From: Oligoflexales bacterium
Lineage (GTDB): Bacteria > Bdellovibrionota_B > Oligoflexia > Oligoflexales > RGVZ01
Assembly: GCA_947494335.1 (NCBI GenBank)
Contig: CANLUT010000005.1
Coordinates: 186,001 to 250,000, forward strand
Direction of reading: 5' to 3'
Length of the DNA: 64,000 nt
Shown: piece after piece, positions 16,424 through 24,988 of the stretch
Layout of the letters: every line of letters begins with the position of its first letter
Numbering within the stretch: position 1 is the stretch's first letter
The notes under the pieces: model-generated
The model's input: the letters and a program-made list of their open reading frames with translations, nothing else
What the model was told of the DNA's origin: nothing
Databases searched by the model: none
Translations under genes and position numbers: made by a program

Positions 16424-18315
16424 TACCAACCTGTAAAAAATTCTGATCCGTAATTGGTAAAGCCTCTATCAAAAACTTGTCCGCCCCAAATCAACATGGA
16501 GCTACCTGTCCAGACGGCAGAAGACTCAATTGCTTTCAGAGGAATCATCTCGTCCGTATTGAATTCTTTCCAGACACCGGGGGACGTTGAACCAAGAGCG
16601 CCAGGGACATAACCCAGGACTGAGGATGCTAGCTCATACGTTCTCGAAGCTCCGTAAATCTTTCCTCCAAAAATCAGCATTTTGTCTCCAGCCCAAACAG
16701 CGCGATGCTTGAATCGGCCCTCTGCCATGGCTGCCATTTTTTGAAAACGCAGGGTCTTAAGATCTAAAATCAAACCCTCAGAGATCACGTTTGAATCTGA
16801 GTCAAAGCCCCCAAAAATATAAACTCGATTTTGACTTGGCACATGAAGGAATGAGCCATTGTGACGTGGAACATAATGCTGTCCGGCGGTGTTTATCTTT
16901 GACCATTTCATAGTCTCTGGGTCAAAGAATGCGCCATCATCGAGGATCTTTGAGCAGGCGTCGGCGATCTCCTGGACGCACCCGCCAAGTATTAGCATTT
17001 TGTTCGAGGACAGCTCGTTACCGGTATCTCCAGTCCAAACGGCGAAATGGTGTGCCCGTGCTTTTGGTGCCTCGGGGCTATCTGCGGGAATTTTCTGCCA
17101 AGTTTTGCTCACAAGGTCGTATATTCCGCCGTCCGCAGTGGGGGGTGTCAATGACTCCGGATTATCGTCATTAGGATGCCCGCCCCACACGATCATCTGG
17201 CTTCCTGTCCAAACTAAGGTGTGGTGAACCCTTGGTGAGGGGCTAGCAGACGACGCTGGAATCGGGGTCCATTGGTCTTCCTTCATGTTGTAGACGCCGC
17301 CGTCAGCCAGTCGGGTTTTACACCCGTCTCCGTCACGACAACCTCCCCACACAACAAATAGATTGCTGAGATTTAAGGAGGCACTGTCTCCAGTCCAGAC
17401 AGACTGAGATTCTGCGCGGGATGAGGGTGCTGCGTGCGTTGATATTGGCTTCCATGAGTTTTCTGCTTGATTGTAAATAGCGCCATCATTGAAATACTGG
17501 TTGCCACCACACGCGTAAATGGTGGCCTCACCTTCGCGGCACCCACCCCATATAATCATTCTATTCCGAGTCGAAGTTTCCCCAGAAGGCCCAGTCCATG
17601 CGGTAGCGTGAAAGCCGCGCGGTTCAAATGTGTATTCTTTTCCGTCTATCGTAAAATAAGGTGTTTCCAGATCTCTCCAATGAGGTTTTCCATTGTTGCC
17701 GACCAGCTCGAAAATACGTTGGATAGCTAGGGCAAAATCATCACAAAGACGATCTTCTTGTTGGGCCTGTTGCTCTTTGGTTCCCGAGAAAATGGCACCA
17801 ACCTCCTTGCGTAATCCTTCATCTCTTAAAATGTGGTGAACTGATTCGTGGATCAGTAAGCGATTTGCAAATGATTGGCCACCATCATGTAAGCCGACCT
17901 CACACAGGTTCAGCGAGAAAACGATATCATTAAGGCTTGGCGTCGATGGGTCATTAGTCCAAGCACACGTCGTGTATTCTCCTCGAGGAGCCTCTGAAGA
18001 ATCGTTGTATATGTGGCTGCTAGAAACGATGTCCGACGCGAGATTAAGAAGAACGTTATCTTGCATGACAAGCCGTTGAACGATTGGGTTTTGAGCTAAT
18101 TGCTCATCCTGCGCGAACATCTCTCTATTGAGCGCTGCCGTATTGACCCAATTTGCAGCCTCCCGTTGCGCTTGTCCTAACATGATCCTACGCCAATCAC
18201 CTCCGTTACCAACGCGGACGCCGCCGCTGGAATTGGCAGAAGATCCAAGTTCAGCGCTAATAAAAATTAGGAGAAGACAGATTAAGGAAGCCAACGATTT
18301 CCACGATGCGTTCAT
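16423..18315 (-). CDS. exported Kelch-repeat protein with an HExxH motif
   Basis: A 630-residue protein with an N-terminal signal (hydrophobic residues 8-21). Residues 30-210 form a domain holding HESVH (156-160), which has the zinc-metallopeptidase HExxH form. Residues from about 230 to 620 are Kelch-type propeller repeats, each with a WTG...MLIWGG pattern (for example AVWTGSSMLIWGGQ, LVWTGSQMIVWGG). Many cysteines occur in the WGGC variants. It is the first gene of a two-gene unit, coupled to the TIGR02147 regulator by a TAATG overlap. Whether the HExxH domain is an active protease is unknown, as I could not assign a third zinc ligand. Confidence 0.8.
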   Translation of the reverse strand: MNASWKSLASLICLLLIFISAELGSSANSSGGVRVGNGGDWRRIMLGQAQREAANWVNTAALNREMFAQDEQLAQNPIVQRLVMQDNVLLNLASDIVSSSHIYNDSSEAPRGEYTTCAWTNDPSTPSLNDIVFSLNLCEVGLHDGGQSFANRLLIHESVHHILRDEGLRKEVGAIFSGTKEQQAQQEDRLCDDFALAIQRIFELVGNNGKPHWRDLETPYFTIDGKEYTFEPRGFHATAWTGPSGETSTRNRMIIWGGCREGEATIYACGGNQYFNDGAIYNQAENSWKPISTHAAPSSRAESQSVWTGDSASLNLSNLFVVWGGCRDGDGCKTRLADGGVYNMKEDQWTPIPASSASPSPRVHHTLVWTGSQMIVWGGHPNDDNPESLTPPTADGGIYDLVSKTWQKIPADSPEAPKARAHHFAVWTGDTGNELSSNKMLILGGCVQEIADACSKILDDGAFFDPETMKWSKINTAGQHYVPRHNGSFLHVPSQNRVYIFGGFDSDSNVISEGLILDLKTLRFQKMAAMAEGRFKHRAVWAGDKMLIFGGKIYGASRTYELASSVLGYVPGALGSTSPGVWKEFNTDEMIPLKAIESSAVWTGSSMLIWGGQVFDRGFTNYGSEFFTGW

Positions 18316-18628
18316 AGTCGATGATCCTTTGGTTTTGCATAAGCGAGGGGAGATTCGTAACGAGAGGGATTCAACGGTAGCTGCACGACCTCTAAGCGCG
18401 ACGCTTATGTCCCAGGTGATTCAAACTGTCAATGGGAATTGTGACTTAAAAAACAATGTAAAATTATCTGGTTACACCACTATCGCAGACTGTTTCCTTG
18501 CTTTCTTCGGCTTATTGGCCCGACCACGCCGACCATCTTTGTTCTTCTGGTGGTCACCTTGAATTGAAAACCCGACCCGAATATTCGATCGTCACCGCAA
18601 GTGAATAACATTTCCGCTGGGAGGAATT
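18316..18628. other. divergent intergenic region
   Basis: This 313-nt gap separates the Kelch gene (-) and an outer-membrane protein gene (+). On the minus strand, 18470-18560 encodes a very basic stretch (KNKDGRRGRANKPKKARKQ) ending in a stop, but it has no start codon or ribosome site. I treat it as chance or a remnant. GGGAGG for the next gene lies at 18619-18624. Confidence 0.4.
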
Positions 18629-19258
18629 ATGGGCATTTCAATTCAGAAGTTTTTTGCTGTGCTGTTTTTTGGTTCATTAGTACTAGGTGATGCAACAGTC
18701 GCCCTCGGAGCTGACAATCGAGGCAACCGTCAGGGTAAGCGCGCGTACGCTGCTTGGGAGGCAATTGGAATGACGATGACGCCTGTCAGTGGAGTGCGTG
18801 CTGGTTATTTTTTCAATCCCGATATTGCTGGTGAGGTGTCCTATGGTTCATCGACAGCAACTATTGGTAGCTTTGAATCGAAGAAGTCTATTATCGAAGG
18901 CAAAGCGAAATACTTCTTTGGAGATACTTTTTATACTGACGGCGGAATTACTTACGAAAATTTCGACGTAAAATATTCTGTATTAAAATCTGGACAATCA
19001 ATAGACCGGGAAAATCTTAGCGGGAATATTTCAAACCTTGGTTTAAATGCTCACATTGGTAATCAATGGCAATGGCCTGGGTTCACAATTGGTTGTGATT
19101 GGATCGGATACTTTTTGTCAGTGTCTTCCTCTTCGAAATTTAGCTCCGCAGAAAATCTTGACGCAAGTCACCAAGTTAACCAGGAAAACAGCATCAAAAC
19201 AGCCATGGGTGGTTCTAGCTTGCATCTTGCAAGATTGTACATGGGTTGGGCATTCTAA
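18629..19258 (+). CDS. probable outer-membrane beta-barrel protein
   Basis: A 209-residue protein with a signal sequence (basic start, hydrophobic 9-28, cleavage after LGA likely). Alternating-strand sequence follows, such as VRAGYFFNPDIAGEVSYGSS and AKYFFGDTFYTDGGITYENF, and the chain ends in a C-terminal phenylalanine (MGWAF). That pattern is typical of small 8-stranded outer-membrane barrels. GGGAGG lies 5 nt before the ATG. It may be co-transcribed with the lipoprotein gene 81 nt downstream. Specific function unknown. Confidence 0.7.
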   Translation: MGISIQKFFAVLFFGSLVLGDATVALGADNRGNRQGKRAYAAWEAIGMTMTPVSGVRAGYFFNPDIAGEVSYGSSTATIGSFESKKSIIEGKAKYFFGDTFYTDGGITYENFDVKYSVLKSGQSIDRENLSGNISNLGLNAHIGNQWQWPGFTIGCDWIGYFLSVSSSSKFSSAENLDASHQVNQENSIKTAMGGSSLHLARLYMGWAF

Positions 19259-19339
19259 GCAGCGATTCAAGATAGAAACCGTCTTTTCATAAAATAATTT
19301 TCAAATGAAAAAAACGAACATCATCAATAAGGTATATCA

Positions 19340-19723
19340 ATGTACAACTTTAAATTCGCTCTAGCATTCTTTGGCTTATTAGCTCTGGCGTCTTGTGCTC
19401 ACGACTGGACAACAGCAAAATCTGTTTCAATGCGCCCCGGTAAAGGTGGTGTAGTAACCTTAAGTCCACACGAAGATCCGAGGGCGCGCGCAAAAGCGGA
19501 TGCCATTATGCAGAGGACATGCGGGAATAAGAAGGCATCGATCACTGAGGAAGGTGAAGTTGTTATTGGCGTCTCAAAAAGATCTCAAACTGATGTCAAC
19601 TCGAATGGATCTAGTGGAATTAGGCTGTCCAATAACGGGCTAGGTTTTGGTTCGCACTCGTCTGAAACCGACACTACTGAACGTCAAGTTACAGAGTGGC
19701 GCATTAACTATGAATGTAAATAA
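19340..19723 (+). CDS. small lipoprotein, unknown function
   Basis: A 127-residue protein with a lipoprotein signal ending in LASC (Cys19). The mature part contains two more cysteines (near 61 and 126) and a central serine/asparagine-rich segment (SNGSSGIRLSNNGLGFGS). A weak AAGG-type site precedes the ATG. It follows the beta-barrel gene and ends ahead of a strong hairpin. Confidence 0.7.
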   Translation: MYNFKFALAFFGLLALASCAHDWTTAKSVSMRPGKGGVVTLSPHEDPRARAKADAIMQRTCGNKKASITEEGEVVIGVSKRSQTDVNSNGSSGIRLSNNGLGFGSHSSETDTTERQVTEWRINYECK

Positions 19724-19750
19724 TACACTCGTCTAAATCCTGCCTGTCTA

Positions 19751-19780
19751 GATTGGCCTGGATGATAATCCAGGCCAATC
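19751..19780. terminator. perfect 13-bp hairpin after the lipoprotein gene
   Basis: GATTGGCCTGGAT and ATCCAGGCCAATC flank a GATA loop. It starts 27 nt after the stop codon. There is no T-run, so it may be a 3'-end stabiliser or a terminator with a poor tract. Confidence 0.6.
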
Positions 19781-20184
19781 GTCCATCAGCCTGCAGAAAA
19801 ATCGGATCTTCGACAACCACTGAGTCAAGTTGATGCGTCCACAAGTTGCAAATATGTTCATAGTCGCGAATTCATACAAACGTTGCTGACACTTGGATGA
19901 CAATGCTCAGTGGACTGAGTAAAAACTTGTGCGAAATTCGGTTGGTTTAAAAAACATAAGTGGAGCTCGTATAAAAGTCGGCTGACAAAAATACTCGGCG
20001 TAAACAGAAGTAAGGGTCCTCCATTCTTTCATTTTTTTTGAAGAAAAATTAGAAACAAATCCCTGGTGATCGAAGCATATGGCTTTGTCATTGGGTGTTA
20101 TCAAGCATCATGGGCTTGCATAAATTTTAAAAGTTCGATAGTCTTAAGAAGTCAGAGAAATAAATCGGGAAGGAGGTCACCATA
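19781..20184. other. intergenic region upstream of the 31-codon ORF
   Basis: About 400 nt, AT-rich. A minus-strand frame (19907-20104) exists but has no ribosome site and reads like noise. The last part holds a perfect AAGGAGGT (20170-20177) that serves the small ORF at 20185. No convincing promoter is seen. Confidence 0.4.
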
Positions 20185-20280
20185 ATGAACGTGTATATGA
20201 CAATCAATCTATCGCTCAACGCGCTGCTACACGCAGTTGGTGACGATCGTGCGCAGAAGGGGCCTCCTGGATTTATGTGA
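20185..20280 (+). CDS. 31-residue peptide with strong ribosome site and own terminator
   Basis: ATG 20185 lies 7 nt after AAGGAGGT, among the best ribosome sites in the window. The frame runs 31 codons to TGA 20278-20280. The peptide has a hydrophobic first half (MTINLSLNALLHAV) and a charged C-terminal half ending KGPPGFM. PPG is a known slow-translation motif that needs EF-P, so the ribosome may pause 3-4 codons before the stop. An intrinsic terminator starts 18 nt after the stop. It could be a leader peptide for attenuation, a small secreted or RiPP-type peptide, or a small protein of unknown role. No family recognised. Confidence 0.5.
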   Translation: MNVYMTINLSLNALLHAVGDDRAQKGPPGFM

Positions 20281-20298
20281 CGACACAGCAAGGTGTCT

Positions 20299-20334
20299 AA
20301 GCCCAGGTCGCCGTGAGGAGACCTGGGCTTTTTT
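20299..20334 (+). terminator. terminator directly after the 31-codon ORF
   Basis: An 11-bp perfect stem AAGCCCAGGTC / GACCTGGGCTT with a 10-nt loop, followed by TTTTGTTTTA. No obvious anti-terminator partner could be found by eye in the preceding ORF. Confidence 0.92.
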
Positions 20335-20412
20335 GTTTTAATGGTCTGTTATTTTTAAAGAATTAATAAGTTTAACTATTTTGATGGCCTGACGAGGCCT
20401 GGAGGAAACGTC

Positions 20413-20589
20413 ATGAACCTTATGGGACTAACAAACAACGCGGCAGGAGATCTGACGCAGGTGAAAGATGGTTATTGCCAAAATAAACAACGCTTTAAAA
20501 ACAAAATTAAAATTTGGAGCTTCAATAATGAATGCCAAGAAAATTTCGAGAGAAAACACCGCAAGCGAGAGTGCTGCAAGTCTATTTAA
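20413..20589 (+). CDS. possible small protein upstream of the ABCC-type transporter
   Basis: ATG 20413 stands 7 nt after GGAGG and opens a 58-codon frame. The product begins MNLMGLTNNAAGD and is lysine/asparagine-rich with four cysteines, three of them near the end (NNECQEN, RECCKSI). It overlaps another frame (20528-20839), so at most one is likely real. The ribosome site favours this start; the composition of the later part looks non-genic. Low confidence. Confidence 0.25.
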   Translation: MNLMGLTNNAAGDLTQVKDGYCQNKQRFKNKIKIWSFNNECQENFERKHRKRECCKSI

Positions 20590-20839
20590 TCCGCCATTCG
20601 TCGGGAATCCCGGACGTCGATTCGGAGATTTTGACGCTGTTACGTCTCGTGCGCCCACCACCAATGTATCAATTTTATTTCGTATATTAATCAGCCCGAT
20701 TCGATGGTTCCACTTCTGTTGGAAGCCTCGAAAAGCGAGGGCGAGCCGTGATTTTTTCTATCACAGCGAGCGGGAAGCCTTTCGGGTTGAGCAAGCCAGG
20801 AAGCTGGCATCTGCCAGGTTTTACGGATCGAAGTTTTAA
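20528..20839 (+). CDS. possible 103-residue protein upstream of the ABCC-type transporter
   Basis: ATG 20528 follows TTGGAGC. The frame encodes 103 residues with a hydrophobic patch (VSILFRILISPIRWFHF) and a basic C-terminal half. It overlaps the frame at 20413-20589 and the upstream extension of the transporter frame. No domain is recognised and the coding signal is weak; it may be only an open stretch. Confidence 0.25.
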   Translation: MNAKKISRENTASESAASLFNPPFVGNPGRRFGDFDAVTSRAPTTNVSILFRILISPIRWFHFCWKPRKARASRDFFYHSEREAFRVEQARKLASARFYGSKF

Positions 20840-20906
20840 CGTCAAGAGTTGGACTGTTGTGAGTATTTCATTGTCCAATTATTACGTAAAAACTTCGGAG
20901 TTTTTT

Positions 20907-23900
20907 ATGAAACTTGTGAAAAAAATATTATTTTCGGACGTCACATCGTTGGTTCGGTTGGGACGGACGCGCCCACTTGAAAGTGAGGACATGCCTTCGC
21001 TGCCGGATATCCATAATCGTCTCAAAGTCTCGAAGATATTTGAAACTTTAAAGCCGATTGAGGTGCGTCCAGGAGAAAAGGCATCGCGCGGCGCTGTCTT
21101 TAGATTTCTCGTTGACGTCGTGTGGCGGGTCAAGGGTGCTGTGGCCGGGATGGTCTTACTGTCTCTCGGGCTAGTTGTCTGTGATTTGCTGGGGCCGGTT
21201 TTATTAAACCGCTTACTGAATCTCTTTGTCACTCCGTCGCCCTCATGGGGTTTTATTGAGCGCGCCTCAGGTTTGGCCATGGCATTTGGCCTATGTGGTG
21301 CCATTGGCGGCATTCTTGGTCAGCATTATATTTATCGATTCCTAGCTATCGGCATGGTGGTGAACGCGGGCCTAAACGAGCGGATCTACGAGACATCACT
21401 AAAGCTAAGCAAAAAATCCAGACAAGCCTATCCAACGGGTGATGTCGTCAATTACATGGGTTCAGACACCGACTCGGTTCAGGACTTTGTATGGGCAATC
21501 AATGAGTTATTCATGGCAGTCATATCGATCATCGGTGCCTCGGTGCTGATGGTCTATTTTCTCGGGAACGCCGGTTATCTGGCGGTGCTAGCTCTTGTGC
21601 TGCTCGTGCCTCCAACTAAGTGGATTGCTAAAAAGTTCTGCTTTCACAGTGATGAGGTATCTAGTCAGCGAGATAAGCGCGCGGCCTATATGTCTCAGGT
21701 TCTGTCGTCCATCAGGATTGCCAAGTCATTTGGATGGGAACAGCTTATTGAGTCCAAGATTGGTGACATCCGCGACAAAGAGCTCGGGCATCGGAAAAAA
21801 TTTATTAAAGCATCTGGATTATCGGTGGTGCTTTATGGCTCTATCGGAACCATCGTTGGCGGAGTGGTACTAGGGGCCATGTCGTACCTCGGAGAGCCTT
21901 TGACGGCGGCTAAATTATTTACTGCATTATCTTTAATTGCGGTGATGGAGACCCCTTTTGGACATTTAACACATATTATCTCGATGATTACGGATGCCTT
22001 CGTTAGCGGTGAAAGGATCGGTAAATTTTTAGGTGCCGAAACCAGATCGGCCGGCACTCCTGAAAGCGCGCCTGTGGACGATGCTGTTGGACTAGAGTTT
22101 GACGATGGTGCACTTCAGTTTTCAGATGCTGACAAGCCTGTGCTGTCGGGATTACGGTTTCGCGTCGAACCCGGTACATCGCTTGCCATTGTTGGTCCCG
22201 TCGGTAGCGGAAAGTCTGCAATTCTTGGAGGGATTTTAAGGGAGGTTAGTCTAGCCAGCGGGCGGGTCGCGTTTTTTGGACGTGATGCGCTAGTGCAGGA
22301 TGCGCGGATAGCCTACGTTCCGCAGGAGGCATTTATTCAAAATGCGTCATTGCGACAGAACATTCTATTCGGCGCTCCTGATCTGAATCTTTCCGAAGCA
22401 TTGAAAGCCTCTTGTCTTGATGCTGACGTAAAACTGTTCTCCGCTGGTATAAATACCGAAATTGGAGAACACGGGGTCAATCTGTCTGGTGGTCAGAAAC
22501 AGCGCGTAGCTCTAGCTCGTGCGGTCATTCAGCGTCCATCTGTTGTGTTGCTTGACGACCCCCTCTCGGCCTTGGATGAAAAGACCGAGCAAAAGATCAT
22601 CGATGGGCTGATATTTGGATTATGGGCGCAAAAAACGCGAGTGGTTGTGACTCATCGGCTAAAGTATATTGGTCGATTCGATCAGATTTTGTTTTTAGAG
22701 AACGGGACCGTAGCGGCTATCGGTAGCTTTGAAGAGTTATTGGATAAGTCAGACAGGTTCCGTGAGTTTTATAGCCAGGCGGATATAACTGAAAACCCCA
22801 CTCAAGAAAAATCTTCTGATCATATTGGGACTGACAGTGGCGCAACTTGTCTAGAAACGGTAGAGGCTCCAGAAGAAATATTCGCTGATAAAGATCTGGC
22901 ACGAATTACCGAAAATGAGGACCGGCAGTATGGCTCGGTTTCAAAAGATCACTACGCTCTTTATTTGAGATCCATGTGGTCAAACCTGTCGGGTCGGCAG
23001 TCAAAGATTTTTCCGGTGATGGCTCTATTTGCCTTAGCGATGTTGGCGGCTACAGGGATGCCGATTTTAGTCAATGCTTGGATGGGAGTTTGGGGTGATA
23101 CTCTCGATCAGGCTGCGTCCGTGAACGGATCCCATGGCGTGTCCAGTCTCTCAAGTTTATTTTTTGGTATGGTATCTCCGTCACAGGGAGAAAATATTGG
23201 CATCTACATGGGGCTTGCAGCAGCGAGTGCCTGCGTCGCTTGGGGCCAATACATGCTTTATGGTCTGGGTGGAGTGCGAGCTGGAAAGAATTTTCATGAC
23301 CGCATGCTACAATCAGTGCTTGGTGCCAAAATCAGGTTTTTTGATTCAACGCCAGTTGGGCGAGTGCTTAACCGGTTTAGTAAAGACCTCGATACTATCG
23401 AGCGTCATCTTCCATGGTCCTTTGAACAATCGATTCGGTCGTTGTTTGGAATGATCGGGCAGCTGGTGTTGATATCGACGTTGTTACCATTGACGGTAAT
23501 CGTAACGATTCCTGTATTGGCGTTATATTACACTTTACAGCGCGATTACCGCATGTCCAGCCGTGAGGCTCAGAGACTTTATTCTGTGAGTCGATCGCCG
23601 CGGTACAGTCATTTTAAGGAAACACTGACGGGACTTACCGTGATCCGTGCATTTAAGCGGGAGGACTACTTTCGAAAAGAGTTTTTTAGCCGCATAAGTA
23701 TGAATCAAAGAATGTTTCATGGAATGGTTTTGCTAAACCGATGGTTCTCCCTTAGAGTTGCATTGACAGCAGCCGCCATCAGCATCGCTGTTAGCTTGGC
23801 CTCAGTTTGGTCAGTGGCGCACGGGTATATTATGGCGGGAACAGCAGGTCTTGCTATGATGTATGGGGTGCGGTTTTGGGAGACGTTGAATTGGGCTGTG

Positions 23901-24761
23901 CGTATGTTCAGTCAGCTTGAGTCGCAGATGACCTGTGTGGAGCGAGTGGCAAGATTTTCTAGTATTCCCCAGGAGTCGTCCGTGGAAAGTCATTCCGAGG
24001 ACGTTACCGATAAGAAGCCTGGCGCATCGCCTGGTCCACGGGGTCTTGATGTGATCTTTGATCAGGTCAGCATGCGCTACGCGGATCATCTTCCATTGAT
24101 TTTGCGTGGGTTGTCCTTTTCAATTAGAGCAGGCCAGCGCGTTGGAATCATCGGAAAAACTGGCGCAGGGAAGTCCAGTGTGTTTCACGCACTCTACCGG
24201 TTCAGTGAACTTACAGAAGGTCGAATTCTCATTGGAGGGCGATCACAGACCGCGATGCGTATCAGCGAGTTAAGATCCCTCATCAGCACGGTGCCTCAGG
24301 ATCCAGTGCTTTTTATGGGCGACTTGCGGGGGAATTGTGATCCATTTGATTTATATTCAGATGACGAAATATGGAGCGCCCTGGAGCGGGTTCAGCTGGC
24401 GGACCGCGTACGATCACTAAGCGATGGACTAAAGTCGGTGGTTTCGGAGGGTGGTTGTAACTTCAGTCAGGGCGAACGGCAGCTGATTTGTTTGGCGCGT
24501 GCATTGTTGTCTGAAGCTCCGATAATATTGATGGACGAAGCTACATCAGCGATTGATGTCGAGACTGATGTGCGGATCCAAACGACGATTCGCCGTGAAT
24601 TCCTCGGGCGAACAATTCTCATTATCGCTCATAGATTGGCGACTATTGCCGATTGTGATCAGATCATTGAGATAAAGGACGGAAGGGCAATTGGCCCATC
24701 ATCAATTGACCACAATTTAAAAGTTTCGCAAATCGCTTCAGATGATTGCTTGGTGCTGTAA
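20907..24761 (+). CDS. full-length ABC transporter of MRP/ABCC type
   Basis: A 1284-residue single-chain exporter, TMD1-NBD1-TMD2-NBD2. The N-terminus has the MRP 'L0' pattern (SLVRLGRTRPLESEDMPSL). NBD1: Walker A VGPVGSGKS (~430), VPQEAFIQNASLRQNILFG, signature LSGGQKQR (~525), and Walker B VVLLDDPLSALDE, with Asp in place of the catalytic Glu. NBD2: GKTGAGKSS (~1079), ISTVPQDPVLFMGDLRGNCD, signature FSQGERQLICLARAL, and IILMDEATSAIDVETD with the catalytic Glu. This asymmetry is the ABCC hallmark. Length matches short MRPs such as ABCC4, without TMD0. I chose ATG 20907 behind CGGAG; the frame is open upstream from GTG 20748. Substrate unknown. Confidence 0.9.
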   Translation: MKLVKKILFSDVTSLVRLGRTRPLESEDMPSLPDIHNRLKVSKIFETLKPIEVRPGEKASRGAVFRFLVDVVWRVKGAVAGMVLLSLGLVVCDLLGPVLLNRLLNLFVTPSPSWGFIERASGLAMAFGLCGAIGGILGQHYIYRFLAIGMVVNAGLNERIYETSLKLSKKSRQAYPTGDVVNYMGSDTDSVQDFVWAINELFMAVISIIGASVLMVYFLGNAGYLAVLALVLLVPPTKWIAKKFCFHSDEVSSQRDKRAAYMSQVLSSIRIAKSFGWEQLIESKIGDIRDKELGHRKKFIKASGLSVVLYGSIGTIVGGVVLGAMSYLGEPLTAAKLFTALSLIAVMETPFGHLTHIISMITDAFVSGERIGKFLGAETRSAGTPESAPVDDAVGLEFDDGALQFSDADKPVLSGLRFRVEPGTSLAIVGPVGSGKSAILGGILREVSLASGRVAFFGRDALVQDARIAYVPQEAFIQNASLRQNILFGAPDLNLSEALKASCLDADVKLFSAGINTEIGEHGVNLSGGQKQRVALARAVIQRPSVVLLDDPLSALDEKTEQKIIDGLIFGLWAQKTRVVVTHRLKYIGRFDQILFLENGTVAAIGSFEELLDKSDRFREFYSQADITENPTQEKSSDHIGTDSGATCLETVEAPEEIFADKDLARITENEDRQYGSVSKDHYALYLRSMWSNLSGRQSKIFPVMALFALAMLAATGMPILVNAWMGVWGDTLDQAASVNGSHGVSSLSSLFFGMVSPSQGENIGIYMGLAAASACVAWGQYMLYGLGGVRAGKNFHDRMLQSVLGAKIRFFDSTPVGRVLNRFSKDLDTIERHLPWSFEQSIRSLFGMIGQLVLISTLLPLTVIVTIPVLALYYTLQRDYRMSSREAQRLYSVSRSPRYSHFKETLTGLTVIRAFKREDYFRKEFFSRISMNQRMFHGMVLLNRWFSLRVALTAAAISIAVSLASVWSVAHGYIMAGTAGLAMMYGVRFWETLNWAVRMFSQLESQMTCVERVARFSSIPQESSVESHSEDVTDKKPGASPGPRGLDVIFDQVSMRYADHLPLILRGLSFSIRAGQRVGIIGKTGAGKSSVFHALYRFSELTEGRILIGGRSQTAMRISELRSLISTVPQDPVLFMGDLRGNCDPFDLYSDDEIWSALERVQLADRVRSLSDGLKSVVSEGGCNFSQGERQLICLARALLSEAPIILMDEATSAIDVETDVRIQTTIRREFLGRTILIIAHRLATIADCDQIIEIKDGRAIGPSSIDHNLKVSQIASDDCLVL

Positions 24762-24800
24762 GTTTTAAAGCCCTCAAATCAAGAGCAAAATCCATTTAAT

Positions 24801-24868
24801 CGGGGACAGATAACTGATTGCCCATTGATGTTACAGGTCAATCAATAGTCAATCATTTATGTGCCCGT
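24801..24868. repeat. hairpin element copy B (REP-like family)
   Basis: CTGATTG-CCC-ATTGAT pairs with ATCAAT-AGT-CAATCA around GTTACAGGTC. The outer ends GGGGACA and TGTGCCC are also partly complementary. It is close in sequence to copy A at 14107-14175. It lies 40 nt after the stop codon of the ABCC-type transporter and directly precedes the long repeat at 24876. Confidence 0.72.
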
Positions 24869-24875
24869 AAATCGG

Positions 24876-24988
24876 GTGCGCCTGCGGCGCAAGAATGTAT
24901 GACTTGTAAATTCCGGTGTTCGAGATGCTGATAGGTCAGGTTCGTGTCGGTGCCAGTCCGGCAACGACGAGAGCCAAGTTTTTTGGGT
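24876..24988. repeat. ~112-nt direct repeat, copy R1
   Basis: This segment is about 84% identical (hand alignment) to 29159-29271 in the same orientation. It starts with the small hairpin TGCGCC-TGC-GGCGCA and ends in a TTTTTT run. In both copies one minus-strand frame can be read with similar product (PISISNTGIYKSYILAPQAH here, interrupted by a stop just upstream). Several differences between copies are synonymous in that frame. It may be a decayed coding end or a non-coding repeat. Confidence 0.75.

Noticed and set aside
18128-18562. Long plus-strand frame over the 5' part of the Kelch gene and the intergenic region
   Set aside because: It has no ribosome site, overlaps the N-terminus of a well-supported gene on the other strand, and its product shows no domain or sensible composition.
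19907-20104. 65-residue minus-strand frame in the intergenic region
   Set aside because: There is no ribosome site, composition is unremarkable, and no neighbour supports it.
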